Below, piece after piece: positions 37,601 to 46,257 of a stretch of 64,000 nucleotides of DNA (its first letter is position 1; each line of letters opens with the position of its first letter). The notes below the pieces were generated by a model. It was given only the letters and a program-made list of their open reading frames with translations, was not told where the DNA came from and did no database searches. The position numbers were made by a program, and so were the translations under genes. Source of the DNA: a virus; IMG/VR virus record IMGVR_UViG_3300017991_000056, positions 1-64,000 of that record. The stretch is one strand, 5' to 3'.

Positions 37601-39883
37601 GGGGTCCAAGGCCTTCGCGGCCTCCAGGGCGATCTGGGATGGCAGGGCGTTGCGGGAGATGACGGCGTTCAGGGCGTCCAGGGTTGGCAGGGGTCGGGGC
37701 TTCAGGGGCCTGGTGGCATAACCGGCCCGGCGGGCGACCAGGGGCCGCAGGGCAGCCAGGGCGTCGAGGGAGCCCAGGGATATCAGGGCTATGAAGGCGA
37801 GACTGGTCCTCAGGGCTACGAGGGTCCGCAGGGTCCGGGCCCGGCGGGACCTCAAGGCCTTCAGGGTCCGCAGGGGGTTGTCGGCCAGGAAGGGGCCCAG
37901 GGCGCTCAGGGGGCTCGGGGACCGCAGGGTCTTCGGGGCTTGCAGGGCTGGCAGGGGGTCGCCGGCCAGGACGGTTCCGATGGGGCGCAGGGGGTTGTTG
38001 GGCCGCAGGGTTTCCAGGGTTGTCAAGGCCCCCGGGGTGTTCGGGGGCTTCAAGGTGGCATCGGCCAGGATGGAGCTCAAGGCGTCCAGGGTTCCGTTGG
38101 CCTTCAGGGTCTCGTGGGCCAGGACGGGGCTCAGGGCTTCCAGGGAGTCGTCGGCCAGGACGGCGTCCAGGGAGCCAAGGGGGATGTCGGGAGCCAGGGG
38201 CCTGTTGGCCCACAGGGCCTTCGTGGCTTCCAGGGCAATCAGGGCGTTCGGGGATTCCAGGGAGCCGCAGGCCAGGATGGGGCCGATGGGGCTCAGGGCT
38301 CTCAGGGAGCTGATGGCCAGGACGGGGCTCAGGGATATCAGGGTTTAGTTGGAGTGGGTTTCCAGGGGAATCAGGGGTGGCAGGGCGTGGCCGGGGAGAC
38401 TGGTGTCGGCGTTCAGGGGGCAGCTGGGCCGCAGGGTGTTCGGGGGACGCAAGGGAATCAGGGCGAGATTGGGGCTCAAGGAGTTGTCGGCGACACTGGC
38501 GTTCAGGGGGCGCAGGGTTTTCGGGGCCATCAAGGTGCTGCGGGGCAGGATGGGACACAGGGTTCCCAAGGTTCGGTTGGCTACCAGGGTGTTCGTGGCT
38601 TTCAGGGTGTTGCTGGCCAGGATGGTTTCCAAGGAAGTCAGGGACATCAAGGGTCGCAGGGTAACGCCGGACAAGACGGAGCTCAAGGCCCTCAGGGTCA
38701 AGCGGGTACAGATGGGACTCAGGGCAACCAGGGCTGGCAGGGTTTTGGCGATCAGGGAGTTCCGGGCTATCAGGGATGGCAGGGTCCGGGTGAGATTGGG
38801 GTTCAAGGACCAGATGGGGCTGTTGGCAGTCAGGGCTCGCAAGGGCCTGTCGGCAATCAAGGATATCAGGGTTCGGTTGGTGTTCAGGGTGTTGTCGGGT
38901 TTCAGGGCGTCCAGGGCCTGGTTGGCGATCAGGGAGTTCAAGGGCCACAAGGAAATCAAGGCATGGTCGGACAGGTTGGCGCTCAGGGGGATCAGGGGCT
39001 TGCTGGTCAAGATGGGGCGCAGGGAAGTCAAGGGCCTATCGGGCACCAGGGCAATCAAGGTGTTGCCGGCCTTCAGGGGTTTGTCGGCTTCCAGGGTTCG
39101 GCGGGGAGCCAGGGGCTTGCCGGGGCTCAAGGTCCGCAGGGCTTTATGGGCTTTCAGGGCAGCCAGGGCAATCAGGGCTGCCAGGGTGTTGCCGGTCAGG
39201 TGGGTGCCCAGGGCAATGACGGTTCACAGGGCGAGCGTGGTTCTCAGGGGAATCAGGGATTCCAGGGGCTGACGGGCGCTGACTCGACGGTGGCTGGTCC
39301 TCAAGGGGTCGCCGGACAAGATGGGGCTCAGGGCTGGCAGGGCAATCAGGGCTGGCAAGGGCTGTCGGCGATTGGGGTTCAAGGCCCGGATGGGTCTGTC
39401 GGCAGTCAGGGTCCGCAGGGCAACCGGGGTTGGCAAGGCGTCCAGGGAGGGCAGGGGCTGCTTGGCGGGACGGGGTATCAGGGTTCGCAGGGGCTCACGG
39501 GGTCGGGCGGCATTCAGGGGCCTCAGGGTTTCGGTATCCAGTTCGATGTTATTGCCTTGACTGCCGGAAAGAGACTCGACACGACGGGTACGTATCTTCG
39601 CGGTCCAGGGAATGTCGCGACGAACGTGGCAGGTCTTGTTGTCGCGTGTGACGCCACCATAATTGGCATCGGGGTGGCCACGAGGGGCGCCGAGACGTGG
39701 ACAGCCGAGGTAGAGAAGAACAACCTCGGAGTCACGCTGGCGTCGCTTTCGATCAGCGCCGCGCAGAGAGGCAGCCGTTTCGATCTGAATGTCGACGTCG
39801 ACGCCGGTGATGAGCTCCAGATTTACTGCAATGGCACGAACATAGCCGACCCGGTGGTCACTGTGTATTTGAAGAGGAGGTAG
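34622..39883 (+). CDS. Giant collagen-like fibre protein with virion-anchor head
   Basis: This is a 1,753-residue protein from GTG at 34622, 4 bases after AGGAGG. Residues 1-85 form an anchor module shared with 33729. Residues about 92-1630 are collagen-like, richer in classical triplets than the gene at 1-6579 (GADGAQG, GPQGPAG) and with many GxQGxDGAQG units near 37000-38500. The common cassette (LQGPGGITGPAGDQG to [11 protein letters not shown]) lies near 37690-37860. The C-terminal 120 residues form a globular beta domain (GVATRGAETWTAEVEKN, VTVYLKRR) suited to trimerisation or binding. Confidence 0.85.
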   Translation: MLVYEVVKEFYLEQIRQTVTVGSVIYCVESDGRAYVAIDPPPVPDPLANFVGGIELGCEGDCFCEWVARPDGQEFTEYRNTLPDPPPDGEGATGPQGPQGSGGGPTGPPGPQGPPGGATGPVGPQGLQGAQGSQGWEGELGQQGYVGDQGVVGPQGPGPVGPQGNQGWQGAGLQGPVGGQGSQGLVGSDGSQGSDGPTGVGLQGPIGHQGADGLQGSVGAQGPDGFQGWQGAAGADGTQGAQGNQGTRGTQGNQGGQGVQGFQGWQGAQGPQGVEGLSGWQGPSGNQGLQGVGDRGFQGDAGSVGATGDQGSQGYAGSQGKIGLQGVDGATGVGFQGYAGAQGLDGPVGPQGFQGDGHQGPQGSRGQTGADSTVPGPQGSIGVGLQGPQGSAGATGVGTIGAQGSRGPQGYDGERGFQGLKGAVGEDGVQGPVGAQGFQGAQGFGVQGSRGPQGDTGFQGTQGQGAQGPQGTQGADSATPGPQGPQGDGYQGPQGSQGSGADGSQGPQGPEGVQGSEGDGVQGAQGVVGSQGHQGVVGSGTQGFQGSDGTGLQGVVGPQGGQGLTGIGVQGPQGIVGQDGVQGGQGEQGATGAEGVGVQGPVGSQGPLGSQGSQGSGAQGAQGPVGLTGVGAQGAVGPQGTGGSQGVPGVQGPLGPRGLQGAQGLEGVQGSAGATGVGVQGPVGVQGVTGNQGPVGAVGGFGPQGLQGWQGNQGVAGQDGSQGVVGSQGDRGSTGVGVQGPQGLDGQDGVQGPQGAAGDAGATGAGFQGPQGLEGQGGAQGAPGTQGWQGSGLQGPVGFQGVVGQDGAQGSVGFQGVVGAQGHQGATGVGVQGDSGIQGSDGQDGAQGAQGVAGQDGLQGPAGARGYQGDVGSTGADGVQGPAGPQGIAGQDGAIGFQGVRGFQGDVGSTGAAGVGVQGTQGIEGQDGVQGAQGPQGEIGLQGVAGQDGSQGAQGLAGQDGDQGLQGVAGHDGSDGSQGSAGVQGFQGRDGQDGVQGLRGLQGDLGWQGVAGDDGVQGVQGWQGSGLQGPGGITGPAGDQGPQGSQGVEGAQGYQGYEGETGPQGYEGPQGPGPAGPQGLQGPQGVVGQEGAQGAQGARGPQGLRGLQGWQGVAGQDGSDGAQGVVGPQGFQGCQGPRGVRGLQGGIGQDGAQGVQGSVGLQGLVGQDGAQGFQGVVGQDGVQGAKGDVGSQGPVGPQGLRGFQGNQGVRGFQGAAGQDGADGAQGSQGADGQDGAQGYQGLVGVGFQGNQGWQGVAGETGVGVQGAAGPQGVRGTQGNQGEIGAQGVVGDTGVQGAQGFRGHQGAAGQDGTQGSQGSVGYQGVRGFQGVAGQDGFQGSQGHQGSQGNAGQDGAQGPQGQAGTDGTQGNQGWQGFGDQGVPGYQGWQGPGEIGVQGPDGAVGSQGSQGPVGNQGYQGSVGVQGVVGFQGVQGLVGDQGVQGPQGNQGMVGQVGAQGDQGLAGQDGAQGSQGPIGHQGNQGVAGLQGFVGFQGSAGSQGLAGAQGPQGFMGFQGSQGNQGCQGVAGQVGAQGNDGSQGERGSQGNQGFQGLTGADSTVAGPQGVAGQDGAQGWQGNQGWQGLSAIGVQGPDGSVGSQGPQGNRGWQGVQGGQGLLGGTGYQGSQGLTGSGGIQGPQGFGIQFDVIALTAGKRLDTTGTYLRGPGNVATNVAGLVVACDATIIGIGVATRGAETWTAEVEKNNLGVTLASLSISAAQRGSRFDLNVDVDAGDELQIYCNGTNIADPVVTVYLKRR

Positions 39884-39889
39884 GCGGCA

Positions 39890-41818
39890 ATGGCCTACGA
39901 ACTTCTGCTGTCGACGACGGGGACTCAGGACCCTGTCGTGATTGAGGACCTGGGTGGCCGTTCGTTCTCCCATCCCACAACGGACTTCGATCTGCTCGCC
40001 GAGTTCCTTCCGAACGAGGTGATGAACTCGGACGACCTTCAGAGCGCGCTTGACAGTGGCTACGTGACGCTCAAGTGCAACAATGTCAGCATTGACTCTC
40101 TGATGGAGGAGGTGGTTCCGTACTTCGCGGTCCTGGCCGACGATGTCTTTGCTGCGGCGCATGAGAGGACCGGCTTCCCGAATCGCGACGAGACGACGGT
40201 TGCCTTCTCGGACTCGTCGCCGGACAGGACGTATACCATCTCCCCGGTATCGTCGGAGTTCCGGTTCTACATCAACGGGAGGAAGCATGTCAAGACCTCC
40301 GCCCAGTCGATTCAGATGGCCGACACCGAGGGTGTCCATTACATCTACTTCGACAAGGACACCCAGGTTCTGACGGAGACCACGACGTTCGTCCTGGCGA
40401 TCATCACCGAGCATGTCCTCTGCGCCATTGTCTACTGGGACGCGTCCAACAGCCAGCATGTGATTTTCGGTGACGAGCGTCATGGCATGACGATGGATGG
40501 CCAGACGCACGCCCACCTTCACACGTCGTGGGGCACCCGGTACATAAGCGGACTCGCCCTGGAGGATATAACGCCGGACGAGGATGGGAGTACCGACTCG
40601 CACGCCCAGTTCGGAGTCGAGAGCGGCGTCATCCGGGATGAGGATTTGGTCCACAGCTTGCCAGCGGAGGCCAAGCCGGCCCAGCTGCCGGTGCTCTATA
40701 AAGATGGCGCGAGCGGCTATTGGCGGTTCGACGCCGCTGACAACTTTCCGGTCAAGAACTACTCTGGCGGCAGTGGCTTTCTCGCCTATAACGAGTACAC
40801 CGGCTCGACTTGGCAGCAGGCGGAGGTGCCGGAGGGGAGCTACGTCCTTGCGCACATTGTCGCGACCAACGATCCGAACAACCCGTTCGTGGCCATACAG
40901 GGGACGTTTTTCTATACCAATATCTCGATCGCTAGAAGGGAGGCTCTGAATGAGTTCGCGGAGTTGAACCGCACGGGCATCCCTCTGATTGAGTTCGTGC
41001 TGATCGGGATTGTGATATATCAGACGAGCACGTCATACGCGAACACCCCCAAGGCGAGGATTGTCCGGACGGACGAGGGCGAAGATTACATTGACACGCG
41101 CGAGGACAAGATCGGCGTCCGCTACCTCCCGCAGGAGATCGGCTCCGTCTCGAAGTTCGTCTGGGCGCAGGCGCCGACCTTCAACGGACAGGTTGACCTT
41201 GTGGGCTGGTTCGCCGAGACGGATACTGCCGCGGCGCTGGCCAGCGGCTCCCCGGTGACCGCCTCCGAGGAGGCCTACAATTCGAGATGGGCCGTAGAAG
41301 TGGCTTCCGCTTCGGGGGCTCCCTTTACGATCCGGGTGGCGGGGACCTCCGTTGATCGCATAACTGGTGCCACGACGGCAAGCGATACCGAGGACATTTC
41401 CGTTGCTGGCAATGGCAACTACTTCACTCAGAAGGCGTGGCTCGACGCCTCGCAGTTCTCTATTGTGGAGGGCGGCAAGTCCTGTGACGTGACGCTGACC
41501 AAGGTGTCCGCATGGAACAATGCGGGGAAGAGGTTTGTCGTCACGGGGTGCCATCTTGAATGGACTCCGTCGTCCACCACATGGGGCATGCAGATACTCC
41601 TCTATAAGATCAACGCGGACGGGACGAGGACGGCCATCGATACGACTGCCTTCGCGAGCACAGACTCGATAAAGAGAGCCAAAAAGGACATCCGCGGCAG
41701 GTACAGCGTGGAGAACTACAACGAGATAGTTGACGGTGATGGGTTTGAGGGCATCGTTGTGGCTGTTCTCCAACAGTCGCTGATCGACTTCTTCCTGGAG
41801 GTCTACTACTATGAGTGA
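39890..41818 (+). CDS. Large beta-rich fibre or baseplate protein
   Basis: This is a 642-residue protein with GAGGAGGT before its ATG. The N-terminal 90 residues include FLPNEVMNSDDLQSAL. A central region contains a histidine cluster (DGQTHAHLHTSWG). The C-terminal 230 residues are beta-rich (WTPSSTTWGMQILLYKI) and end VYYYE. There is no collagen repeat. It is coupled by 8-bp overlap to the next gene. It is likely a structural component attached to, or co-assembling with, the fibre encoded immediately upstream. Confidence 0.6.
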   Translation: MAYELLLSTTGTQDPVVIEDLGGRSFSHPTTDFDLLAEFLPNEVMNSDDLQSALDSGYVTLKCNNVSIDSLMEEVVPYFAVLADDVFAAAHERTGFPNRDETTVAFSDSSPDRTYTISPVSSEFRFYINGRKHVKTSAQSIQMADTEGVHYIYFDKDTQVLTETTTFVLAIITEHVLCAIVYWDASNSQHVIFGDERHGMTMDGQTHAHLHTSWGTRYISGLALEDITPDEDGSTDSHAQFGVESGVIRDEDLVHSLPAEAKPAQLPVLYKDGASGYWRFDAADNFPVKNYSGGSGFLAYNEYTGSTWQQAEVPEGSYVLAHIVATNDPNNPFVAIQGTFFYTNISIARREALNEFAELNRTGIPLIEFVLIGIVIYQTSTSYANTPKARIVRTDEGEDYIDTREDKIGVRYLPQEIGSVSKFVWAQAPTFNGQVDLVGWFAETDTAAALASGSPVTASEEAYNSRWAVEVASASGAPFTIRVAGTSVDRITGATTASDTEDISVAGNGNYFTQKAWLDASQFSIVEGGKSCDVTLTKVSAWNNAGKRFVVTGCHLEWTPSSTTWGMQILLYKINADGTRTAIDTTAFASTDSIKRAKKDIRGRYSVENYNEIVDGDGFEGIVVAVLQQSLIDFFLEVYYYE

Positions 41819-42206
41819 TCGGCGGTTTAAGTTCGCGTTTGAAGATGAATATGCCGAGGTGCTTGGTGAGTCGCAGACTAGCGACACGAGTTGGAGCGAC
41901 AAGGTGGTGTTGGTCACTTCCTCGTTTCCGGCCGGCGACTATCTTGTTGGGTGGAGTGCTGAGCTGTACTCCTCGAAGACTAACAACGAGTGCGAGGCGC
42001 AGGTGGTCGTTGACGGGGTGGGAGACCCCATTTTTGAAGGTGCCCACGACCGTAAAAGCTGGCTGTCCTGTTCTGGTTTTGGCGAGGTGGCGCTGACGGG
42101 CAATGGCGTTCGCACAGTTCGTTTCCAATACCGTAAGTCGCCTGATGCTGTGTCGCAGGCAGCAGCTTACATTCGGCGCGCGTCACTGAAAATACGTCCT
42201 TTGTAG
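41811..42206 (+). CDS. Small beta-sandwich fibre-associated protein
   Basis: This is a 131-residue protein overlapping its upstream neighbour by 8 bases. Alternating strands (YLVGWSAELYSSK, AQVVVDGVGDPIF, RTVRFQYRK) suggest a jelly-roll or fibre-tip chaperone-like fold. It contains no cofactor motif. Position favours a fibre tip or fibre assembly role. Confidence 0.55.
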   Translation: MSDRRFKFAFEDEYAEVLGESQTSDTSWSDKVVLVTSSFPAGDYLVGWSAELYSSKTNNECEAQVVVDGVGDPIFEGAHDRKSWLSCSGFGEVALTGNGVRTVRFQYRKSPDAVSQAAAYIRRASLKIRPL

Positions 42207-42215
42207 GAGTGGGCC

Positions 42216-43091
42216 ATGAGCACGAAGTATGTATACCCGGTCAGCGACACGGCCAATGACCTTGTTGATGTTGGTAGTCTGACGCAGGAGATTGCCGATT
42301 CGACGATTGCCATTGCGCTTGACTACATTGCCGTGGATGGTGTCGACGTGGACATCTGGTTCAAGGCGGCCATCTCGGGCGCGGAGGAGACGACGTTGGA
42401 CGGGATCGTGGCGGCTCACACGGGCGAGCCGTTGCCCGACGTGCAGGACGTCAGCATCGACAACTTCGGGACGCTGGAGGACCCTACCAAGAACATCCAG
42501 CGCGTGGTCGTCCAGCCGGGCCGCACCGGCTACTACATGTGCGACCGGGACGTGAAAGTCTGCACGTCGATGTACGCGGCGGCGGACGCTTTGGAGGACC
42601 TCAAGGTCATCGTGTCCGACAACACCCAGGAGCCGTGGGGGGAGTTCAGCCTGGTGGGGTGCTACAAGCTGTCCGAGGGGGCCTACGTCTCTTGCGACGA
42701 CCAGGACGACGCGAACGCCAACGCGGTCCTGTCGGTCTTCGACTTCCTCGTCGTCGACCAGACCACCGAGGAGGAGATCGAGTACGACTTCAAGGGCGGC
42801 TGCCTGTGGAGCGACGCCGCCCTTGAGGCTCCCGTGTGGGATCATCGCCTGTACGCCATGATGGCCCCGAACATCCCGCCGGCCAATGGGGGCGGCGTCC
42901 GCTTCTTCGACGGGTACCTCTACCCCTATCAGGGGAAGTGGCAGGAGTGCATCAGCAGCCTGTCGCTGAAGGTCGACCCGTCCGTCTCCGTCGAGGCGGC
43001 GAGGATCAGGTTCTGGATTTACTACCCGGCGGGCGCGAAGCAGACTCACGTCCTCCGGACCATCACCTACAGGCAGCCGGCGACGTTCTAG
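42216..43091 (+). CDS. Fibre-associated protein, C-terminal paralogue of 33729
   Basis: This is a 291-residue protein. Its C-terminal half (WGEFSLVGCYKLSEG, NAVLSVFDF, GGGVRFFDG, YPAGAKQTHVLRTITYR) matches that of the protein at 33729. The N-terminal 80 residues are different, so the two proteins appear to carry the same domain on different heads. TAGGAGT precedes the ATG. It ends the second fibre operon. Confidence 0.6.
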   Translation: MSTKYVYPVSDTANDLVDVGSLTQEIADSTIAIALDYIAVDGVDVDIWFKAAISGAEETTLDGIVAAHTGEPLPDVQDVSIDNFGTLEDPTKNIQRVVVQPGRTGYYMCDRDVKVCTSMYAAADALEDLKVIVSDNTQEPWGEFSLVGCYKLSEGAYVSCDDQDDANANAVLSVFDFLVVDQTTEEEIEYDFKGGCLWSDAALEAPVWDHRLYAMMAPNIPPANGGGVRFFDGYLYPYQGKWQECISSLSLKVDPSVSVEAARIRFWIYYPAGAKQTHVLRTITYRQPATF

Positions 43092-43101
43092 GAGGCCTTC
43101 G

Positions 43102-43677
43102 ATGAAGAGGGTGTGGTTCAAGATACTCCGATTCTTCCTGGGCGCGTTCGGGAGCTTCCAGCTTCACTGGTGGCCGATGTGGTTCATGTGCGGCGACACC
43201 CACTACAAGGTAAAGGGGCCGGAGACGAGAGCCGTTCTCAGCAAGCTCAGGAGGGGCGACATCCTTCTTCGGAGGTATCGCAACTACATGACGAGCTGGT
43301 TCATTCCAGGATACTACACCCATGCGGCGATAATGGTGGACGACGAGACCGTCATCCATTCGGTGACACCCTGCGTGACGAGGGAGGACATCCTCACGTT
43401 CCTGCGGTGTGATGACGTTGCCGTTCTCCGTCCCAACGTCACTCCGGACGAGATTGACAAGGGTGTTGCAGAGGCGATCGGGATGCTTGGGAGGGACTAC
43501 GACTACTTTTTCGAGCCGGAGAACGACAAGCTGTATTGCAGCGAGGTGATTCTTCATTGTTATCCGATGCTGTTTCCTGGTCTGGAGAAGGTGGTTCTAC
43601 CTGAAGCCATTATGGGCTTGGATGTGGAGCTTATCCATGAGAGCTTAAAGTGGCGCAAGGAACAGTGCGAGGCGTAG
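43102..43677 (+). CDS. Permuted papain-like (NlpC/P60, YiiX-type) amidase
   Basis: This is a 191-residue protein; ATG follows TAGGAGGCC. The circularly permuted NlpC/P60 order is visible: RRGDILLRRY, then the catalytic histidine region YYTHAAIMVDDETVIHS (H74), then the cysteine motif LYCSEVILHCY (C146). The N-terminal 30 residues are hydrophobic and aromatic and may form a membrane anchor or signal. The family cleaves amide bonds in peptidoglycan or lipids. It may be a lysis or entry enzyme; its site at the end of the fibre operon also allows a virion-associated role. Confidence 0.75.
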   Translation: MKRVWFKILRFFLGAFGSFQLHWWPMWFMCGDTHYKVKGPETRAVLSKLRRGDILLRRYRNYMTSWFIPGYYTHAAIMVDDETVIHSVTPCVTREDILTFLRCDDVAVLRPNVTPDEIDKGVAEAIGMLGRDYDYFFEPENDKLYCSEVILHCYPMLFPGLEKVVLPEAIMGLDVELIHESLKWRKEQCEA

Positions 43678-43678
43678 C

Positions 43679-44038
43679 GTGCCGAATCCGGTCATATCGG
43701 ACCCGAACCCTTTCAATCTGACCTTCCCCTATCCCCTGATCGGGACGACGGTGAGGCCGACGGGGCACGGGTGCTCGTCCTGCGTTCACACGACCTACTG
43801 CCCGGCCCTCTACTGGTTCAGGCGGGGAGCGGACTCGAAGGGGTTCGTGGAGCAGCCGGTGGACGATGAGAACTTGGGTCGCGCGTGCGAGTCGTGGAGT
43901 GACGATCCGGCGCAGAAGGTCACGGCGGTGACGGCCGACGACCTGGCGGAGAACGAGTACATCTACAACCAGGGCATCGGCTCCGAGGCGAACAGGAACG
44001 GGATAACGGCGCCGGTGACGGGCAAGGCGGGATACTGA
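43679..44038 (+). CDS. Hypothetical Cys-containing protein
   Basis: This is a 119-residue protein from GTG at 43679, two bases after the amidase stop. A cysteine cluster (HGCSSCVHTTYCPALYWFRR) could bind zinc or an Fe-S centre; a further Cys lies at GRACESW. No family is recognised. It is tightly packed between the amidase and WYL-like genes. Confidence 0.55.
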   Translation: MPNPVISDPNPFNLTFPYPLIGTTVRPTGHGCSSCVHTTYCPALYWFRRGADSKGFVEQPVDDENLGRACESWSDDPAQKVTAVTADDLAENEYIYNQGIGSEANRNGITAPVTGKAGY

Positions 44039-44039
44039 C

Positions 44040-44447
44040 ATGCCGAGATCGTACCAGGAGGTGGTCGAGCGAGGGGTCCGACGGGCCCTCTGGCTCCAGG
44101 AGCAGGAGGCCAAGGCGCCGAGGAGGCGTCCGCGGAGGGTCGGCATGCGGCCGGCGACCGGCACGCTCTTCGCCATGAGGAACAAGCGCCTGGCGATCAG
44201 GGAGGCGGCCCTTCGCCTTTCCGAGATCGTCATCACCTACCGGAAGACGACGACCGGGGAGACCAAGAAGTACGTGGTGGCCCCGTACGAATGGAAATAT
44301 CGCCGACTGAGAGTCGGGCTGAGGAAGATGCTCTATGCTTATGACATGAGGGATAAGCATATCAAGTCCTTCGCGCAGAGAAACATTCGGAACGTTGCCA
44401 TAACCGACAGGAAGTTCAGACCGAAATGGCCGGTCAGAATAGCGTAG
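44040..44447 (+). CDS. WYL-like domain protein
   Basis: This is a 135-residue protein. The C-terminal 80 residues have the order of a WYL domain: IVITYRKTTTGETKKYVVAP, then MLYAYDMRDKHIKSFAQRNI, then VAITDRKFRPKWPV. WYL domains are SH3-like ligand or nucleic-acid sensors, usually attached to an HTH. Here only an Arg-rich N-terminus (APRRRPRRVGMRP) precedes it. It could be a stand-alone regulator or polymerase-binding protein. Confidence 0.6.
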   Translation: MPRSYQEVVERGVRRALWLQEQEAKAPRRRPRRVGMRPATGTLFAMRNKRLAIREAALRLSEIVITYRKTTTGETKKYVVAPYEWKYRRLRVGLRKMLYAYDMRDKHIKSFAQRNIRNVAITDRKFRPKWPVRIA

Positions 44448-44459
44448 GGGCTCTTGATG

Positions 44460-44480
44460 CCGGGGCGTGACTCGCCCCGG
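44460..44480 (+). other. Strong intergenic hairpin, no U tract
   Basis: CCGGGGCG / CGCCCCGG with loop TGACT follows the WYL-like gene and precedes promoter box 3. It may be a weak terminator or RNA-processing site. Confidence 0.5.
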
Positions 44481-44529
44481 CCGGCATTGGCGGTCGGCTG
44501 GCTGGTCGAGATCGCCTGGGTGGTTGCTA

Positions 44530-44546
44530 CAATTCTTTGATATTCG
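44530..44546 (+). promoter_or_regulatory. Putative phage late promoter box 3
   Basis: CAATTCTTTGATATTCG lies about 24 bases before the next ATG and just ahead of TAGGAGG. It shares the upstream ACAATTC with box 4. Confidence 0.6.
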
Positions 44547-44569
44547 CTCCTGTGAGTAGGAGGATTGAC

Positions 44570-46207
44570 ATGCGAACAAGACGCGGCGCGAGCTATTGGC
44601 CGGGACCCCTCGGCAACATGATCGACCAGTTCCGGCCCGGGGACATCGTCGACTCCATCGTCACGGGGTCGTCGGACCTCTGGGGGGTCGTCGTGAGCGT
44701 GGACCGGAAGTGCAACAAGGTCGTCGTCGCCTGGGCCGGGGGCTCCGAGGTCCAGCACGACCCCGACGAGATCCAGCCCGCCCTCCTCGTGGGCGAGGAG
44801 CTCAAGGAGAGGATGAGGACGATCGCGACCAGGGACTCCAGGCTGGCGAGCAGGCGCGCGAAGGTCGCCGATCCCGGCGACGCGTTCCCGGCGCCGTCTC
44901 CGCTCAGGAGCCGCAGGGACCTCGGGGCCGGTCCGGTGAATGCCGCGATGTCGGGTGAGAGTTTCGCCAGGTTCAGGAAGATAAGGAACAACGGCAAGCT
45001 GATCGGCCACGGGAAGTTCAAGAACGAGTTCGAGCTTGACGACTACTACCTTCATGACGGGAACGTCTGGAGGGTGACGAATCGGAGCGTCGTCAATCAG
45101 GGGAGCCCGGCCGATTTCGAGAAGAAGGGCATCAAGCTCAAGAAGGCCGCGGTCAGCATCGGCGAGCCGCAGGCGGACGACCCGCAGTACGTCGGCGACC
45201 CGAAGACGCACGGCCTCGACGCCCCCCGGGGCGGTGGCTTCTCCATCATGCAGAACCTCCAGAAGGACCTGCACGAGGAGTCGTACGAGGAGAGCGGCGC
45301 CGACGGGAGGGTGGGCTCCAGGCGTGCCTCGCTCGGCCTGGCGGGAAGGTCGACGCACGTCCACTGGGGGCGTCGCGGAGGCTCCGACGGGAAGACGTTC
45401 GGGAGCGGGGCCGAGGCGACCTACTCGTTCGAGGACGGCGACAAGAAGCTCCGCGTCTATGTCGGCAAGGACATCGCGAGCGTCGACGACAGCCCCGACC
45501 GGACGGTGGGCGTCGCGAGCTTCGCGGAGGCCATGGACGCCTCCGAGGACATCGAGCGGGACCTCCAGAGCGGCCGCGTGGCCAGGATGCTGACGGCCAA
45601 GAAGAAGACGCTCCGGACGACGGTCGAGGACAACAACGGCCAGACCTTCGTGGCGACGCTGGAGTCGGGAGTGAAGGGTGGCGTCATCCTCCGGCTCCGG
45701 GAGAAGACCGGGGCGACTGGCGGGACCTGGACGTGGCGCGTTTCCACCCTCATGGGGCTGGACGGCTGGAGCGATCCGGTCGGCGACAAGCTCGCCCTCG
45801 ACGCCGGGAGGGGTTGGTACGTGACCGGCATGAGCCGCGTCATGGACGAGGTCGAGAAGTCCGTCAGGATGGAGCCGGTCCTGGCTTCCAGGCGCGACCG
45901 GAAGGCGATGTACTGGTGCTCCCCGGAGCGGACCTACCGCCTGACGAAGGGCGACCAGGAGACCGGCGCGGCCAGGTGTCCGTCGTGTGGCGGGGAGATG
46001 GCCGTCGAGCCCTACACCAGGAGCGAGAAGATGTGGCGCTGCGGCGACTGCGGCTTCAAGGTGCCGTCGGGCAAGGCCGTGACCAGGAAGGTCGAGATCG
46101 AGATTGAGCCGTCTGGCGAGATGGAGGTCGAGGTCGTGGCCTCCCTGAGGTCCAGGCGCTCGGTCGCGAAGGCGGCGAAGAAGGAGCTCAAGAAGAGACT
46201 CGGGTAG
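44570..46207 (+). CDS. Large protein with SH3-like N-terminus and C-terminal zinc ribbon
   Basis: This is a 545-residue protein from ATG at 44570, 6 bases after AGGAGG. Residues 15-75 resemble a KOW/SH3-like barrel (FRPGDIVDSIV, WGVVVSVDRK, KVVVAWAGG). A zinc ribbon near residues 475-505 has two CxxC pairs (CPSCGG, CGDCGF). Arg-Arg-rich segments recur (LASRRAKV, SRRASLGLAGR, VASLRSRRSVAK) and the C-terminus is basic. It heads its own promoter. Nucleic-acid binding is likely; whether it is a virion protein is not clear. Confidence 0.55.
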   Translation: MRTRRGASYWPGPLGNMIDQFRPGDIVDSIVTGSSDLWGVVVSVDRKCNKVVVAWAGGSEVQHDPDEIQPALLVGEELKERMRTIATRDSRLASRRAKVADPGDAFPAPSPLRSRRDLGAGPVNAAMSGESFARFRKIRNNGKLIGHGKFKNEFELDDYYLHDGNVWRVTNRSVVNQGSPADFEKKGIKLKKAAVSIGEPQADDPQYVGDPKTHGLDAPRGGGFSIMQNLQKDLHEESYEESGADGRVGSRRASLGLAGRSTHVHWGRRGGSDGKTFGSGAEATYSFEDGDKKLRVYVGKDIASVDDSPDRTVGVASFAEAMDASEDIERDLQSGRVARMLTAKKKTLRTTVEDNNGQTFVATLESGVKGGVILRLREKTGATGGTWTWRVSTLMGLDGWSDPVGDKLALDAGRGWYVTGMSRVMDEVEKSVRMEPVLASRRDRKAMYWCSPERTYRLTKGDQETGAARCPSCGGEMAVEPYTRSEKMWRCGDCGFKVPSGKAVTRKVEIEIEPSGEMEVEVVASLRSRRSVAKAAKKELKKRLG

Positions 46208-46216
46208 GATCGAAGG

Positions 46217-46240
46217 CCGGGACGGAGACGAGTCCGGCTT
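46217..46240 (+). other. Intergenic hairpin
   Basis: GGCCGGGAC is nearly complementary to GTCCGGCT around GGAGACGA. It lies between two genes with no T-run after it. Confidence 0.4.
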
Positions 46241-46257
46241 GAACAGGAGGTAGAGAG

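Noticed and set aside
44460-44480. Rho-independent terminator after the WYL-like gene
   Set aside because: The stem is strong but no T-run follows; listed only as a hairpin.
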